Source of the DNA: Pseudomonadota bacterium
GTDB lineage: Bacteria > Pseudomonadota > Gammaproteobacteria > Pseudomonadales > Pseudohongiellaceae
DNA: 64,000 nt
NCBI GenBank assembly: GCA_027623555.1
Contig: JAQBSZ010000008.1
Coordinates: 1-64,000 of the forward strand
Direction of reading: 5' to 3'
The notes beneath the pieces are model-generated. The model did not search any database, was not told where the DNA came from, and saw only the letters and a program-made list of their open reading frames with translations. Shown here in pieces: positions 55,334 through 64,000 of the stretch (position 1 is the first letter of the stretch; each line of letters opens with the position of its first letter). The translations under genes and the position numbers were made by a program.

Positions 55334-58015
55334 TCAGAATCCTGAGCCCACGGTGAAGTCGAAGGTCTTGGTATCGTCACCCGGTCCGTCTCCAAAGGGT
55401 GCCGCCAGGTACATGGTCAATGGGCCAAAGGGCGAGAGATAAGTGATGCTTATTCCCGCCGAGTACCTGAATTCACCAATGTCAAAGTTCGAGCAGTTTC
55501 GCAGCAGGGTCTGTCTTTCCGTGCAATTTGACGAAAAAACGTTTCCAGCGTCAATAAAAAAAGCCGATCTTACTCGACTTGTATCTGGTACGAACGGCAA
55601 GGGAAATATCAGTTCCAGGGTCGCTGCGGCCAGTATATTACCACCAAAACTGTCAAAATCCTTGTCCAGAAAGAAATCCTGCACCGCAAGTGCTATTTCC
55701 GGGTTTCCATTGGCATCCAGCGCGATATTGCCATTGGCGTCCACCAGCAGTTGGGTCTCATAAGCGAACGAATTGAAATTGAGTTGCGCTGAGCCGTCTT
55801 CAAGTCGAACTATATCGCCATTCTCATCACGCAAGAGGCTGACCCCGCGCTGGGTCTGGTAGCGTGATCCAGGGGTACTTTGTGGACCCAGGCTATTCTC
55901 CTCGTAACCCCGCAATCTCCCGCCACCGGATGACAAACCACCGGCAAAGAAATTGTTAAAAAACGGCAACTCCCCATTCTTCCCGTAGCCGATTCCGTAA
56001 CCAAGATTTGTACGCAGACCCACTGCCCATTCCCGGCTCTGACTTAACGGCCAAAAAATCTGGTTCGTGTAGTTAAAACGCGCATATTCCAGGTCACTGC
56101 CAGGTAGAGTCACTTCAATTCCAAAAGTATGCAGCGAGCCGTCATTAGCGAGTTGGCCACGATTCAACGTGTTGCGAATCCAGTTTCCGGTAATAGTGAA
56201 GTTATCGAAGGTGTCGCCGAATTTATCAACAAATCCCTGATCCGGGTTTGTCCCCAATTGGTCCTGGCGTAAGTCAGCGACGTTCCCTAAAACAGAATCC
56301 ACAATCGGGCCATTGAATGGATTGGTGTTTGCCGGAGAAATAAGGTAACCATTAATCTCTGGGAACAATACCGGTGAAGAAACTATTTCCTGTACAGATC
56401 CGATGCCCGCACTCAATTCAGTATGTGTAAACCCGATGTCGAAACCCAGCAACTGAATTTCACTCAATGGATAGCTGAAACTGAAAGAGCCACCATAGCT
56501 CGTGGTATTGAAATTGGACACATTAAAGGGCGAATCAATTTCCTGGGCGAACAGGTTAAAGCCCCTGCTCACACCATCGGCGGTATAGTAGGGATCCAGA
56601 TACTGGAAATTCAAGCCCTTCTGAAAGCGACTCTTGTTAAGGCCAATACCCACGGTTCTGCCAGTGCCGAGGAAATTTTGCGCCTGCAAGCTGGTACTGA
56701 GAAAGAAATTTCCACCGCCACCTGTGCCGATCTGAAAACTTACCGCACCGAAGTTCTGTTCGAGTACATCGTAGTTCACATCGACCTGATCTTGTGTGCC
56801 AGGCACTTCTTCGGTTTCGACCTCCACCGTTTCGAAATATCCGAGTCGTTCCAGGCGCACTTTCGATTGTTCGATTTGCAGGCTCGAGGCAGGTGCACTT
56901 TCCAGTTGACGCATCTCACGTCGCAACACATCATCGGCAGTTGAAGTATTGCCACTGTAATTGATTCGGTTTACATAGGTTCGATTGCCCGGCTGAATAA
57001 AGAACGTCACTTCCACCGTCCGATCATCTTCATTGACTTCAGGCACACCGGTGGCTTCTGCGAAGGCATAACCCAGATTTCCGAGAAACTGCACCATAAT
57101 TTCTTCAGTACCAGTTACCAGTCCCTGGGAATAAATCTGTCCAGGGCGAACGAAGATCGCCGCGCGCAGTAGATTCTCGGCATCAACCAGGTCACCAGCG
57201 AGATCGACAGCACTGACGGTAAATTGATAACCCTCGGAAACGTTAATCGTAATATAGACTTCCTTACGATCCGGAGTGATAGAAATAGGTGTCGAGCTGA
57301 TATCGAATTCGACATATCCATTGTCCAGATAGAACGACTCGAGGCGCTCCAGGTCGCCCGAGAACTGCTCTCTGGAGTACCGGTCTTTGCGACTCAGAAA
57401 CATGTACCAGGGCTTGGTACCTAATTCGAACAGATCGAGCAACACGTCTTCTTCAAAGGCTTCATTGCCGACGATATTGATATGTCGAATTCGGGATTCT
57501 TCGCCTTCATTAATATCCAGGCTGATAGCCACACGGTTTCGTGGCAATTCTTCGACTTCGATCTCAACGGCGGCACCGTAGCGACCACGTGAAGAATAGA
57601 CATCCTGAATACCCTGCCGAATTACTTCGAGAGCGGCGCGCGTGAAGATCTGCCCTTCGGCGATATCAGCCATGGCCATGTTATCCAGAATATCTTCTGT
57701 CTCAAGAACACTGTTGCCCTCAATGGTAATCTCCGCAACAGAGGGTCGTTCAAGTACAGTAATGACGAGTATATTGCCTTCTCTGGAGACTTCGATTTCA
57801 TCGAAATACTCAGACGCGGCCAAGTCCCGGATGATCTGGGCCGGTGTTCCAGCGTTGACTTCATCACCGATACCGACAGGCAACAGGTTATAGATTATGC
57901 CGGGTGAGATGCGCTGATATCCGTCGACAATAATGTCGGCGATTGTGAAATCCTGCGCATTGAGGGTATTTGGTAATCCAAAGACCACCAGCAAACAGAA
58001 AACCAGTTTCTTCAT
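55334..58015 (-). CDS. bamA: Outer-membrane assembly factor BamA
   Basis: 893 residues, longer than the roughly 800 of E. coli. Signal peptide to NAQ (residue 21), five POTRA domains to about 430, and a 16-strand barrel. The L6 loop motif is GRLRGYEEN. The extra length includes a barrel insert around residues 735-800 with Asp/Asn-Gly-rich turns (DENGDIVRLEDG, DANGNIALDANGNPE) that resemble calcium-binding loops. The protein ends in Phe. Inserts barrel proteins in the outer membrane, with skp beside it. Confidence 0.96.
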   Translation of the reverse strand: MKKLVFCLLVVFGLPNTLNAQDFTIADIIVDGYQRISPGIIYNLLPVGIGDEVNAGTPAQIIRDLAASEYFDEIEVSREGNILVITVLERPSVAEITIEGNSVLETEDILDNMAMADIAEGQIFTRAALEVIRQGIQDVYSSRGRYGAAVEIEVEELPRNRVAISLDINEGEESRIRHINIVGNEAFEEDVLLDLFELGTKPWYMFLSRKDRYSREQFSGDLERLESFYLDNGYVEFDISSTPISITPDRKEVYITINVSEGYQFTVSAVDLAGDLVDAENLLRAAIFVRPGQIYSQGLVTGTEEIMVQFLGNLGYAFAEATGVPEVNEDDRTVEVTFFIQPGNRTYVNRINYSGNTSTADDVLRREMRQLESAPASSLQIEQSKVRLERLGYFETVEVETEEVPGTQDQVDVNYDVLEQNFGAVSFQIGTGGGGNFFLSTSLQAQNFLGTGRTVGIGLNKSRFQKGLNFQYLDPYYTADGVSRGFNLFAQEIDSPFNVSNFNTTSYGGSFSFSYPLSEIQLLGFDIGFTHTELSAGIGSVQEIVSSPVLFPEINGYLISPANTNPFNGPIVDSVLGNVADLRQDQLGTNPDQGFVDKFGDTFDNFTITGNWIRNTLNRGQLANDGSLHTFGIEVTLPGSDLEYARFNYTNQIFWPLSQSREWAVGLRTNLGYGIGYGKNGELPFFNNFFAGGLSSGGGRLRGYEENSLGPQSTPGSRYQTQRGVSLLRDENGDIVRLEDGSAQLNFNSFAYETQLLVDANGNIALDANGNPEIALAVQDFFLDKDFDSFGGNILAAATLELIFPLPFVPDTSRVRSAFFIDAGNVFSSNCTERQTLLRNCSNFDIGEFRYSAGISITYLSPFGPLTMYLAAPFGDGPGDDTKTFDFTVGSGF

Positions 58016-58076
58016 TTGTATTGCATACTCAATTTTTTAAGATTAATACTTGGCGGCGGGTATCTTGTAATTCAGT

Positions 58077-59468
58077 TTAAAGAATCCGGGCGAAATCATT
58101 ATAGATGGCTAACACCATTATTCCCGAAATTAATAGCAGACCCAGTTGCAGTCCCCAGGCCTGGATGCGTTCGGGCACCGGCCGCCTGATGACAGCTTCG
58201 ATCATGTAATACAACAAATGTCCTCCATCTAAAACTGGAATTGGCAGTAAGTTAAGCACTCCCAGGGAGATGCTCAGCAGTGCCAGGAATCCCAGATAAA
58301 CTTCGAGACCATAAGTGGCTGTTTCCCCCGCTACCTGCGCAATGGTAATCGGACCATTGATGTTCTTGACTGAAATCAGGCCAATAATCATTTTCTTGAC
58401 TGAATCAAGAACAAAGACCGATTTATCCCACGTCTCTTGCAGTGCCGGTTTAATTGCCGCGATAGGACCAAAATGAATCGCGCGCCGCATCTCGTCAGGC
58501 AAGATTTCAGCCAGGCTGGTATTCTGCACAGAAGCGCCAATACTACCCATTGCGCTACCGTCTTCACCTTCGACTAGCGCAGGCTGAATTAGCAGTCCAG
58601 TCTCACTTCCACCCCGTTGGACAATGACATCCAGTTCGAGTTCCGGGCTGCTCCTGACGACTTCGACCCAGTGCGTCCAACCCAGAATTCTTTCTCCGTT
58701 AACCGAAAGAACCTCATCGCCAGCGAGCAGTCCACCGGATTCGGCCCTACCTCCGGGCAATACCTCGCCGATTCGGGCCGGAATTTCAATGCGCACGATA
58801 CCCAAATCTCTCACTGGATCGGGTTCGGTGGAGCCACCCATCCAGGCACTAATAGGAATTCTGATATCGCGAATACTGCTGGAATCAGCCGGATCGACGG
58901 TGAGTACCAGATCGCCAGTCTCACCGAGCCGGGACAACATCTGTAAGGTCACCTGCTGCCAGATTATGGTCTCCTGGCCGTCAACGGCGAGAATCTCATC
59001 GCCGACTTCGAGACCTGCACGCGCCGCTGCAGAGTCATTAGATACTCCATTAACTATCGGAGATATTCCATTGATTCCATAGGTTAAATGTATTACCCAA
59101 TAAATGAATATGGCGAGCAGGAAGTTAAAAGCAGGGCCAGCGGCAACGATTGCCATACGTTGCCAGAGTGGCTTATAGGCAAAGGATAGATGACGCTGAC
59201 TGGCTGATACCTCGCTGGAATTAGGTACCGTGGTATCTTCCTGGCCCAGCATCTTTACATAGCCGCCCAGGGGTATCGGTGCGATGACATATTCCACACC
59301 GTCTTTACCAACCCAGGTCTTGACGGCTCTGCCGAACCCAATCGAGAATCGTAACACCTTGACGCCACAGCGCCGCGCAACCCAGAAATGGCCAAACTCG
59401 TGAATAGTCACGAGAATGCCCAAGGTTACGATCAGGGCGAGCACACTTACGAGTATTTCAAGCATCAT
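58077..59468 (-). CDS. rseP: Site-2 protease RseP
   Basis: 463 residues. HEFGH at 23-27 is the zinc site in the first membrane helix; GGYVKMLGQED follows; two PDZ domains span about 125-310; NLLPIPVLDGGHLLYYMIEA near 400 has the third ligand Asp. Cleaves RseA after DegS to free sigma-E, and clears signal peptides. Next to dxr and bamA as is typical. Confidence 0.97.
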   Translation of the reverse strand: MMLEILVSVLALIVTLGILVTIHEFGHFWVARRCGVKVLRFSIGFGRAVKTWVGKDGVEYVIAPIPLGGYVKMLGQEDTTVPNSSEVSASQRHLSFAYKPLWQRMAIVAAGPAFNFLLAIFIYWVIHLTYGINGISPIVNGVSNDSAAARAGLEVGDEILAVDGQETIIWQQVTLQMLSRLGETGDLVLTVDPADSSSIRDIRIPISAWMGGSTEPDPVRDLGIVRIEIPARIGEVLPGGRAESGGLLAGDEVLSVNGERILGWTHWVEVVRSSPELELDVIVQRGGSETGLLIQPALVEGEDGSAMGSIGASVQNTSLAEILPDEMRRAIHFGPIAAIKPALQETWDKSVFVLDSVKKMIIGLISVKNINGPITIAQVAGETATYGLEVYLGFLALLSISLGVLNLLPIPVLDGGHLLYYMIEAVIRRPVPERIQAWGLQLGLLLISGIMVLAIYNDFARIL

Positions 59469-59506
59469 GGTTTAGGCTACTTAGAAGCTCTTCCTGACTG
59501 CTTCAA

Positions 59507-60700
59507 TCAATGAAAATCCTTTAATATCAATTCCTTAGATAAGCTTCTAGCCTGCTCATCGGCGTCTTGAATAATAGCGAGACTTAGCGCCGCTTCACAA
59601 GGTATTTTCGACATAACTGCCTCATTAATTAGCGGTATCTGAGTAAAGCTGATGGCTCCATTGAGGAATGCCGCGACCGCTTCTTCATTCGCCGCATTGA
59701 GTAGCGTTGGCACTGTACCCCCCTGTTTTGCCGCCTCGATTCCCAGAGCCAGGCAGGGAAATCGTTCGAGATCGGGAGTTCGAAACTCCAGGACTCCAAT
59801 TTCCGCCAGGTTCAAAGTCGGCGCCCCCGATGGCATGCGCTGCGGATAGGCCAGTCCATAAGCGATCGGGATGCGCATATCGGGGTTGGCCAGCTGTGCC
59901 AGCACGGAGCCGTCCCGATAGTACACCATGGAATGAACAATGCTCTGTGGATGAATTAATACTTCGATCTGAGCTGCCCCCACACCGAACAGGTAACTGG
60001 CCTCGATAAACTCCAGGCCCTTGTTCATCATGGTTGCCGAATCTACTGAAATCTTTTGCCCCATGTCCCATTTCGGGTGATTGCAGGCCTGCTCCGGAGT
60101 AATGCGATTGAGTTGCTCAACCGGTGTATCCAGGAAGGGTCCTCCCGAGGCCGTGAGGACAATTTTATCCACGTCGGTCATTTGAGAACTATCAAGCCCC
60201 CTGGCATTGAGCGGCAGGCATTGAAAGACGGCATTATGCTCACTGTCGATAGGAATGATGGTCGCACCGGAGTTTAGGGCACTGGCCATGAACAGGTCAC
60301 CGGACATCACCAATGATTCCTTATTCGCCAATAACACCCGTTTACCGGCAGCCACTGCTGCCAACGTCGAGGCCAGCCCTGCGCCACCGACGATCGCGGC
60401 CATCACGGCATCAACCTCTGCCGCACTGGCAATCCGCTGCAGGGCATCCGCTGCTGTCAACAGCTCAGTTTGGCATTCAGCGTTGCTGAGTAAGCGGGAA
60501 AACTTTTCTACACTGGCAGCATCGGTCACAACGGCGTAGACAGGATTGTGCTGTTTACATTGCTCCAATAGCAGTTCGACATTCTGATGGGCACTAAGGG
60601 CGTACACTGAATAGGCAGAGTTCTGTTTGAGCACTTCGAGCGTGTTTTGCCCGACCGAACCGGTCGATCCCAGTATGGAGATGAAAGGGGGTTTGCTCAT
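59507..60700 (-). CDS. dxr: 1-deoxy-D-xylulose 5-phosphate reductoisomerase
   Basis: 397 residues. NADPH-binding GSTGSVGQNTLEVLK near 10, ALANKESLV-type segment (LLANKESLVMSG), PIDSEHNAVFQCL with metal-binding Asp/Glu and the loop WDMGQKISVDSATMMNKGLE. First committed step of the non-mevalonate isoprenoid pathway, whose later steps ispD and ispF are also in the window. Confidence 0.97.
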   Translation of the reverse strand: MSKPPFISILGSTGSVGQNTLEVLKQNSAYSVYALSAHQNVELLLEQCKQHNPVYAVVTDAASVEKFSRLLSNAECQTELLTAADALQRIASAAEVDAVMAAIVGGAGLASTLAAVAAGKRVLLANKESLVMSGDLFMASALNSGATIIPIDSEHNAVFQCLPLNARGLDSSQMTDVDKIVLTASGGPFLDTPVEQLNRITPEQACNHPKWDMGQKISVDSATMMNKGLEFIEASYLFGVGAAQIEVLIHPQSIVHSMVYYRDGSVLAQLANPDMRIPIAYGLAYPQRMPSGAPTLNLAEIGVLEFRTPDLERFPCLALGIEAAKQGGTVPTLLNAANEEAVAAFLNGAISFTQIPLINEAVMSKIPCEAALSLAIIQDADEQARSLSKELILKDFH

Positions 60701-60703
60701 GAT

Positions 60704-61567
60704 TCAATCAAGATCGGTGAAGACAAATAACAGGGTAAGCACGAAGCTTGGTATCACAGCAATTAAGCCATCCACCCTGTCAAGAATCCCACCGTGACCG
60801 GGTAGCAACGAACCACTGTCCTTGATCTGACAATTTCGTTTCAACATGCTCTCTACCAGATCACCGGTTACATCGAAGAAAGTAACGGTAAGACTGAGCA
60901 GTACCAGCAAGATTACCTGCAGTGTGGACAACGCCATCAAGTAGGTGTGCAAAATCCAGATAAGTACCAGGCCCAATAACAGACAGAGTGCCAGACCTCC
61001 CCATACACCTTCCCAGGATTTGTTCGGACTCAAGTTGGGCGCCAACCTGGTGTGGCCGAATTTGGTTCCAGCGAAATAGGCACCGATATCCGCCGCAGCA
61101 ACCAGCGCCACCAGGGCGAGCACCAGATACCCCTGAACCAACAGGTATTTCAGTTGTACTATCCCGATCCAGGCTGGCAAAAGTGCCAGTAATCCCATCG
61201 TAGCTATTTTGGACTTATCATTCCACAGCATCGCGTTATCAGGATAATTATTTAGCAGCAGCAAGGCAATAACCCAGAATAGCAACCCCAGGCTGAGAAT
61301 AAGAGAAGTCCGCAGGCTATCGATGGACTCAGCGCTCGGTGTGATACCCAACAAGAAGAACAAGCCTGCCAGCATCACTGCCAGAGTAAGGGTATAGGCG
61401 ATTTTCGATCCAGATCCTTCCAATCCGATAAAGCTACTCCACTCCCAGCCGGCCAGTAGCACCACGACTGAAGTCAAGAGAGCGAAGTTAAAAGAAGATA
61501 GCAGTGTTGTTGCACCAATCAAGCCCAGCATCAATATAACAGCAGTTATGACACGCCGTTTAAGCAC
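60704..61567 (-). CDS. cdsA: Phosphatidate cytidylyltransferase
   Basis: 287 residues with about eight membrane segments. The C-terminal signature is DSGSLLPGHGGILDRVDGLI; FFDVTGDLVESMLKRNCQIKDSG precedes it with the metal-binding Asp residues. Makes CDP-diacylglycerol for all phospholipids. Its start directly abuts the uppS stop. Confidence 0.96.
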   Translation of the reverse strand: MLKRRVITAVILMLGLIGATTLLSSFNFALLTSVVVLLAGWEWSSFIGLEGSGSKIAYTLTLAVMLAGLFFLLGITPSAESIDSLRTSLILSLGLLFWVIALLLLNNYPDNAMLWNDKSKIATMGLLALLPAWIGIVQLKYLLVQGYLVLALVALVAAADIGAYFAGTKFGHTRLAPNLSPNKSWEGVWGGLALCLLLGLVLIWILHTYLMALSTLQVILLVLLSLTVTFFDVTGDLVESMLKRNCQIKDSGSLLPGHGGILDRVDGLIAVIPSFVLTLLFVFTDLD

Positions 61568-62317
61568 TCACACTTCTCCCTGGGACTGCTCGTCGTGACC
61601 ACCGAAGCGGCGCTGTCTGGAAGCAAAATCATCAAGCGCTATCTGCAACTGTTTATTGTCAAAATCGGGCCAAAAACAATCCGTGAAGTAAAGTTCGGTA
61701 TAGGCAAATTGCCAGAGCAGGAAGTTACTCAGACGATTCTCGCCACCGGTTCGTATACAAAGATCGGGATCGGGGTATTCACTCAGACTGGTGTGTTGAT
61801 TAAGCAGGTTGATATCAACCTGGTCGCTGCGCAGCTCGCCTTTCTCAATTTTTTGAGCAATCGCCTTCGTCGCTCTGGTGATATCCCAGCGACCCCCATA
61901 ATCTGCTGCGACTATTACGGTAGTGCCGGTATTGTTCTTGGTTAGCTCTTCAACTTCCTGCATATTAACCTGCAGTTTCCGAGAGAAACCGGAGCGATTT
62001 CCGACGAAATGCAGCCGTACATTTTTCTTATGTAACTGATTGATTTCTTTACGCTTAAGCACTGAGAGAAAGAGCGCCATCAAGCCTTGTACTTCACGAG
62101 TTGGCCGCATCCAGTTTTCGCTGCTGAAGGCAAACAGGGTCAGATATTTAATTTTTCTGTCGATACAGGAATTGACGATTTCCCTTACCGCTTCTGCGCC
62201 GTAACGATGCCCTGATTTCTCCGGCATGCCATTGGTCTTGGCCCAACGATTATTACCATCCATGATGATGGCAATATGTTGCGGACAGATTGAGTCTGAG
62301 TCAGGCGTCATTTTCAA
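61568..62317 (-). CDS. uppS: Undecaprenyl diphosphate synthase
   Basis: 249 residues. IIMDGNNRWAK near 18-28 with the catalytic Asp, GHRYGAEAVREIV, LTLFAFSSENWMRP and DLCIRTGGENRLSNFLLWQFAYTELYF. Builds the C55 cis-prenyl carrier for peptidoglycan and O-antigen. Directly abuts cdsA. Confidence 0.97.
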   Translation of the reverse strand: MKMTPDSDSICPQHIAIIMDGNNRWAKTNGMPEKSGHRYGAEAVREIVNSCIDRKIKYLTLFAFSSENWMRPTREVQGLMALFLSVLKRKEINQLHKKNVRLHFVGNRSGFSRKLQVNMQEVEELTKNNTGTTVIVAADYGGRWDITRATKAIAQKIEKGELRSDQVDINLLNQHTSLSEYPDPDLCIRTGGENRLSNFLLWQFAYTELYFTDCFWPDFDNKQLQIALDDFASRQRRFGGHDEQSQGEV

Positions 62318-62389
62318 ATGTCTAAACTACACACAGACTCCATGAGATGGTGGTACTGCTTTCCTTGAACCGAAAAATCCTGAACGAAT

Positions 62390-62419
62390 CTCTGATCACA
62401 TATGATCAGAGGCTCCTTA
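62390..62419. repeat. Hairpin and recurring motif after frr
   Basis: CTCTGATCA and TGATCAGAG form a perfect 9-bp stem with a 4-base loop. On the transcribed strand the frr stop TAA is followed at once by GGAGCCTCTGATCA, the motif also found right after the stops of kdsA and tsf and just after lpxA. It may act as a transcript processing or stability signal between frr and uppS. Confidence 0.55.
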
Positions 62420-62974
62420 GAAAGAAAGTAAATCCTGTTCCTTTGTCTGATAAGTAGACTCAACGGCAGCAATGTATTTGTCAGTGAGTTTCTGGACCTG
62501 CTCTTCTGCACGGCGATGTTCGTCTTCGCTTATCTCTTTTTCCTTTTCAAGATCTTTGAAGTCGGAATTAGCATCACGCCGGATGTTTCGAATCGCTACT
62601 CTGGCGTTTTCCGTCTCATGCTTTGCCTGTTTAGTAAATTCCCGGCGCGTCTCTTCGGTCAACGGTGGCATTGGCACCCGAATCGTATCGCCATTGTTTG
62701 ACGGGTTTAGGCCAAGATCAGATTTCAGAATGGCTTTTTCTATCTCACTGATTAGCTTCTTCTCCCACGGTGTTATCAAGAGGGAGCGACCTTCCTCTAC
62801 ATTCACATTGGCGAGTTGATTCAGTGGTGTATCGGCACCATAATAGGAGACCATTACTGCATCAAGAATATTGGGATGGGCACGCCCGGTACGAATTTTC
62901 TTAAATGCTTCCTCCAGGGAGTTGACACTCTTCTGCATTCGTTCTTCTGCATCTGCAATTATTTCGTCTATCAT
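62417..62974 (-). CDS. frr: Ribosome recycling factor
   Basis: 185 residues of two-domain RRF: three-helix bundle with EERMQKSVNSLEEAFKKIRTGRAHPNILDAVMVSYYG, the small beta domain (TPLNQLANVNVEEGRSLLITPWEK), and VPMPPLTEETRREFTKQAK. With EF-G it splits ribosomes after termination. In the standard tsf-pyrH-frr-uppS order. Confidence 0.97.
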   Translation of the reverse strand: MIDEIIADAEERMQKSVNSLEEAFKKIRTGRAHPNILDAVMVSYYGADTPLNQLANVNVEEGRSLLITPWEKKLISEIEKAILKSDLGLNPSNNGDTIRVPMPPLTEETRREFTKQAKHETENARVAIRNIRRDANSDFKDLEKEKEISEDEHRRAEEQVQKLTDKYIAAVESTYQTKEQDLLSF

Positions 62975-63003
62975 GTGTGCTTCCTTATTCGTGCACCCGC
63001 TAA

Positions 63004-63720
63004 TTATTCTATCAGCGTTCCGTCCGGCTTACCCAAAACGTTATCGAGCAGAGCGCCGGGCCGGTTCATGTCGAACACCTTGATGGGGATTTGATGATCG
63101 CGACTTAGACATATCGCGGTAAGATCCATCACGGCGAGCTTCTTCTCCAGAACTTCGTCATAGCTGAGCTTATCAAATTTAACAGCATCGGGATGGGTTT
63201 TGGGATCGGCCGAATACACGCCGTCGACTTTTGTTGCCTTAAGGATCAGATCGGCATCGATTTCAATCCCGCGCAAGCAGGCAGCAGAGTCAGTGGTAAA
63301 AAATGGATTGCCGGTCCCCGCCGAGAAAATGACGACGTCACCAGCCTGCAAATGACGAATCGCGGTACGTCTATCGTAGTGTTCTACAACCCCGCTCATC
63401 TGAATGGCCGACATTACACGGGTGAGAATATTTGCCCGTTCCAGAGCGTCCCGCATGGCCAGGGAATTCATGACAGTGGCCAGCATACCCATGTGGTCAC
63501 CGGTCACTCTCTCCATGCCGGCAGCGTGCAGTATGGCCCCGCGAAACAGATTGCCGCCACCGATTACCATACCCACCTGCACACCCAGGCCGACCAGCTG
63601 CCCAACTTCCACAGCGATACGATCAAGAACCTTCGGATCGATGCCAAATTCTGCATCGCCGGTGAGTGCTTCCCCGCTGAGTTTCAGCAGGATCCTGTTG
63701 TACTTGCGTTCTTTCTTCAC
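63004..63720 (-). CDS. pyrH: UMP kinase
   Basis: 238 residues. [75 protein letters not shown] and FDMNRPGAL are all PyrH motifs (amino acid kinase fold). Phosphorylates UMP to UDP; feeds CTP synthase, also encoded in the window. Confidence 0.97.
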   Translation of the reverse strand: MKKERKYNRILLKLSGEALTGDAEFGIDPKVLDRIAVEVGQLVGLGVQVGMVIGGGNLFRGAILHAAGMERVTGDHMGMLATVMNSLAMRDALERANILTRVMSAIQMSGVVEHYDRRTAIRHLQAGDVVIFSAGTGNPFFTTDSAACLRGIEIDADLILKATKVDGVYSADPKTHPDAVKFDKLSYDEVLEKKLAVMDLTAICLSRDHQIPIKVFDMNRPGALLDNVLGKPDGTLIE

Positions 63721-63818
63721 AATGGCTTCACCAATACTTCTTATCAGGTCGCTGGTTTGAAGACTCGCTTGTCGCTATAAGCCAATATAGTTCGAACAGA
63801 GATTCCAGCAGAGGCTCG

Positions 63819-64000
63819 CTAGGCGTTTACCTGGGCTGCTACTTCCTGCGCAAAGTCCACAGCTACTTTCTCAATGCCTTCTCCGACCTCAAATCGTACA
63901 AAATTTACAATATCCGCGCCGGCTTCCTTTAACAAATCTGAGACTTTGCAGTCGGGGTCCTTGACGAAGGGTTGCTCCAACAGGCTTACCTCGGCAACAA
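63819..64000 (-). CDS. tsf: Elongation factor Ts, C-terminal part
   Basis: The last 60 codons are present, the rest lying beyond the right edge. [51 protein letters not shown] is the C-terminal module of EF-Ts, which exchanges nucleotide on EF-Tu. TAG at 63819 is followed at once by CGAGCCTCTG, a variant of the recurring motif. Confidence 0.95.
   Translation of the reverse strand, partial: VAEVSLLEQPFVKDPDCKVSDLLKEAGADIVNFVRFEVGEGIEKVAVDFAQEVAAQVNA

Overview
The window is a stretch of a gammaproteobacterial chromosome. From recX to the right edge its gene order is nearly that of Pseudomonas aeruginosa: recX-recA-pncC, mutS-fdxA, nlpD-pcm-truD-ispF-ispD-ftsB-eno-kdsA-pyrG-tilS-accA-dnaE-rnhB-lpxB-lpxA-fabZ-lpxD-skp-bamA-rseP-dxr-cdsA-uppS-frr-pyrH-tsf. 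This suggests a Pseudomonadales-like or related lineage. The species cannot be read from the sequence.

Region 1 (1-17,900) is accessory DNA. It opens on tandem repeats resembling an IS21-type end, followed by a SatD-like/DUF3307 pair. It then holds many toxin-antitoxin modules: DUF2442, PIN plus a 58-residue partner, an orphan TumA-like antitoxin, XRE/AbiEii-like nucleotidyltransferase, HicAB, HipBA, a solo HicB, a decayed VapBC and BrnTA. Gene debris lies between them (serine hydrolase, glycosyltransferase, a truncated GntR twin, a DUF4160-like tail, an antitoxin tail). Several modules have clear palindromes at their promoters. Embedded here is a complete 2-methylcitrate cycle set (GntR regulator, prpB, prpC, prpD) for propionate use, with a perfect CRP-type site before prpB, and a small heat shock protein gene.

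Region 2 (17,900-22,800, minus strand) has a DUF1015 gene and a tight three-gene operon: outer-membrane barrel, secreted cupredoxin, membrane adenylate cyclase with an extracytoplasmic sensor. It looks like an uncharacterised signalling unit.

Region 3 (22,900-31,400) has recX, recA (SOS boxes more than 530 bp upstream) and pncC. An overlapping four-gene operon follows, inserted where Pseudomonas goes straight on to mutS: an N-formylglutamate amidohydrolase-like protein, a DUF1704 HExxxH metallopeptidase (the family of the animal tubulin detyrosinase MATCAP), and two collinear 348-residue GshB/RimK-like ATP-grasp proteins. In one of the two, all three Mg-binding positions are changed. This is the best candidate for an undescribed system: addition and trimming of amino acids on an unknown peptide or protein.

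Region 4 (31,400-64,000) is mutS and fdxA on the plus strand, then about 29 kb of minus-strand housekeeping genes for isoprenoid precursors, enolase, KDO, CTP, tRNA lysidine, fatty acid and lipid A synthesis, outer-membrane assembly, phospholipid and undecaprenyl synthesis, and translation. Departures from the usual order: rpoS is missing between fdxA and nlpD, where a REP-like repeat sits instead; surE is missing between pcm and truD; a DUF368 gene is inserted; tilS carries a ten-unit hexapeptide repeat; a short motif recurs just after four stop codons.
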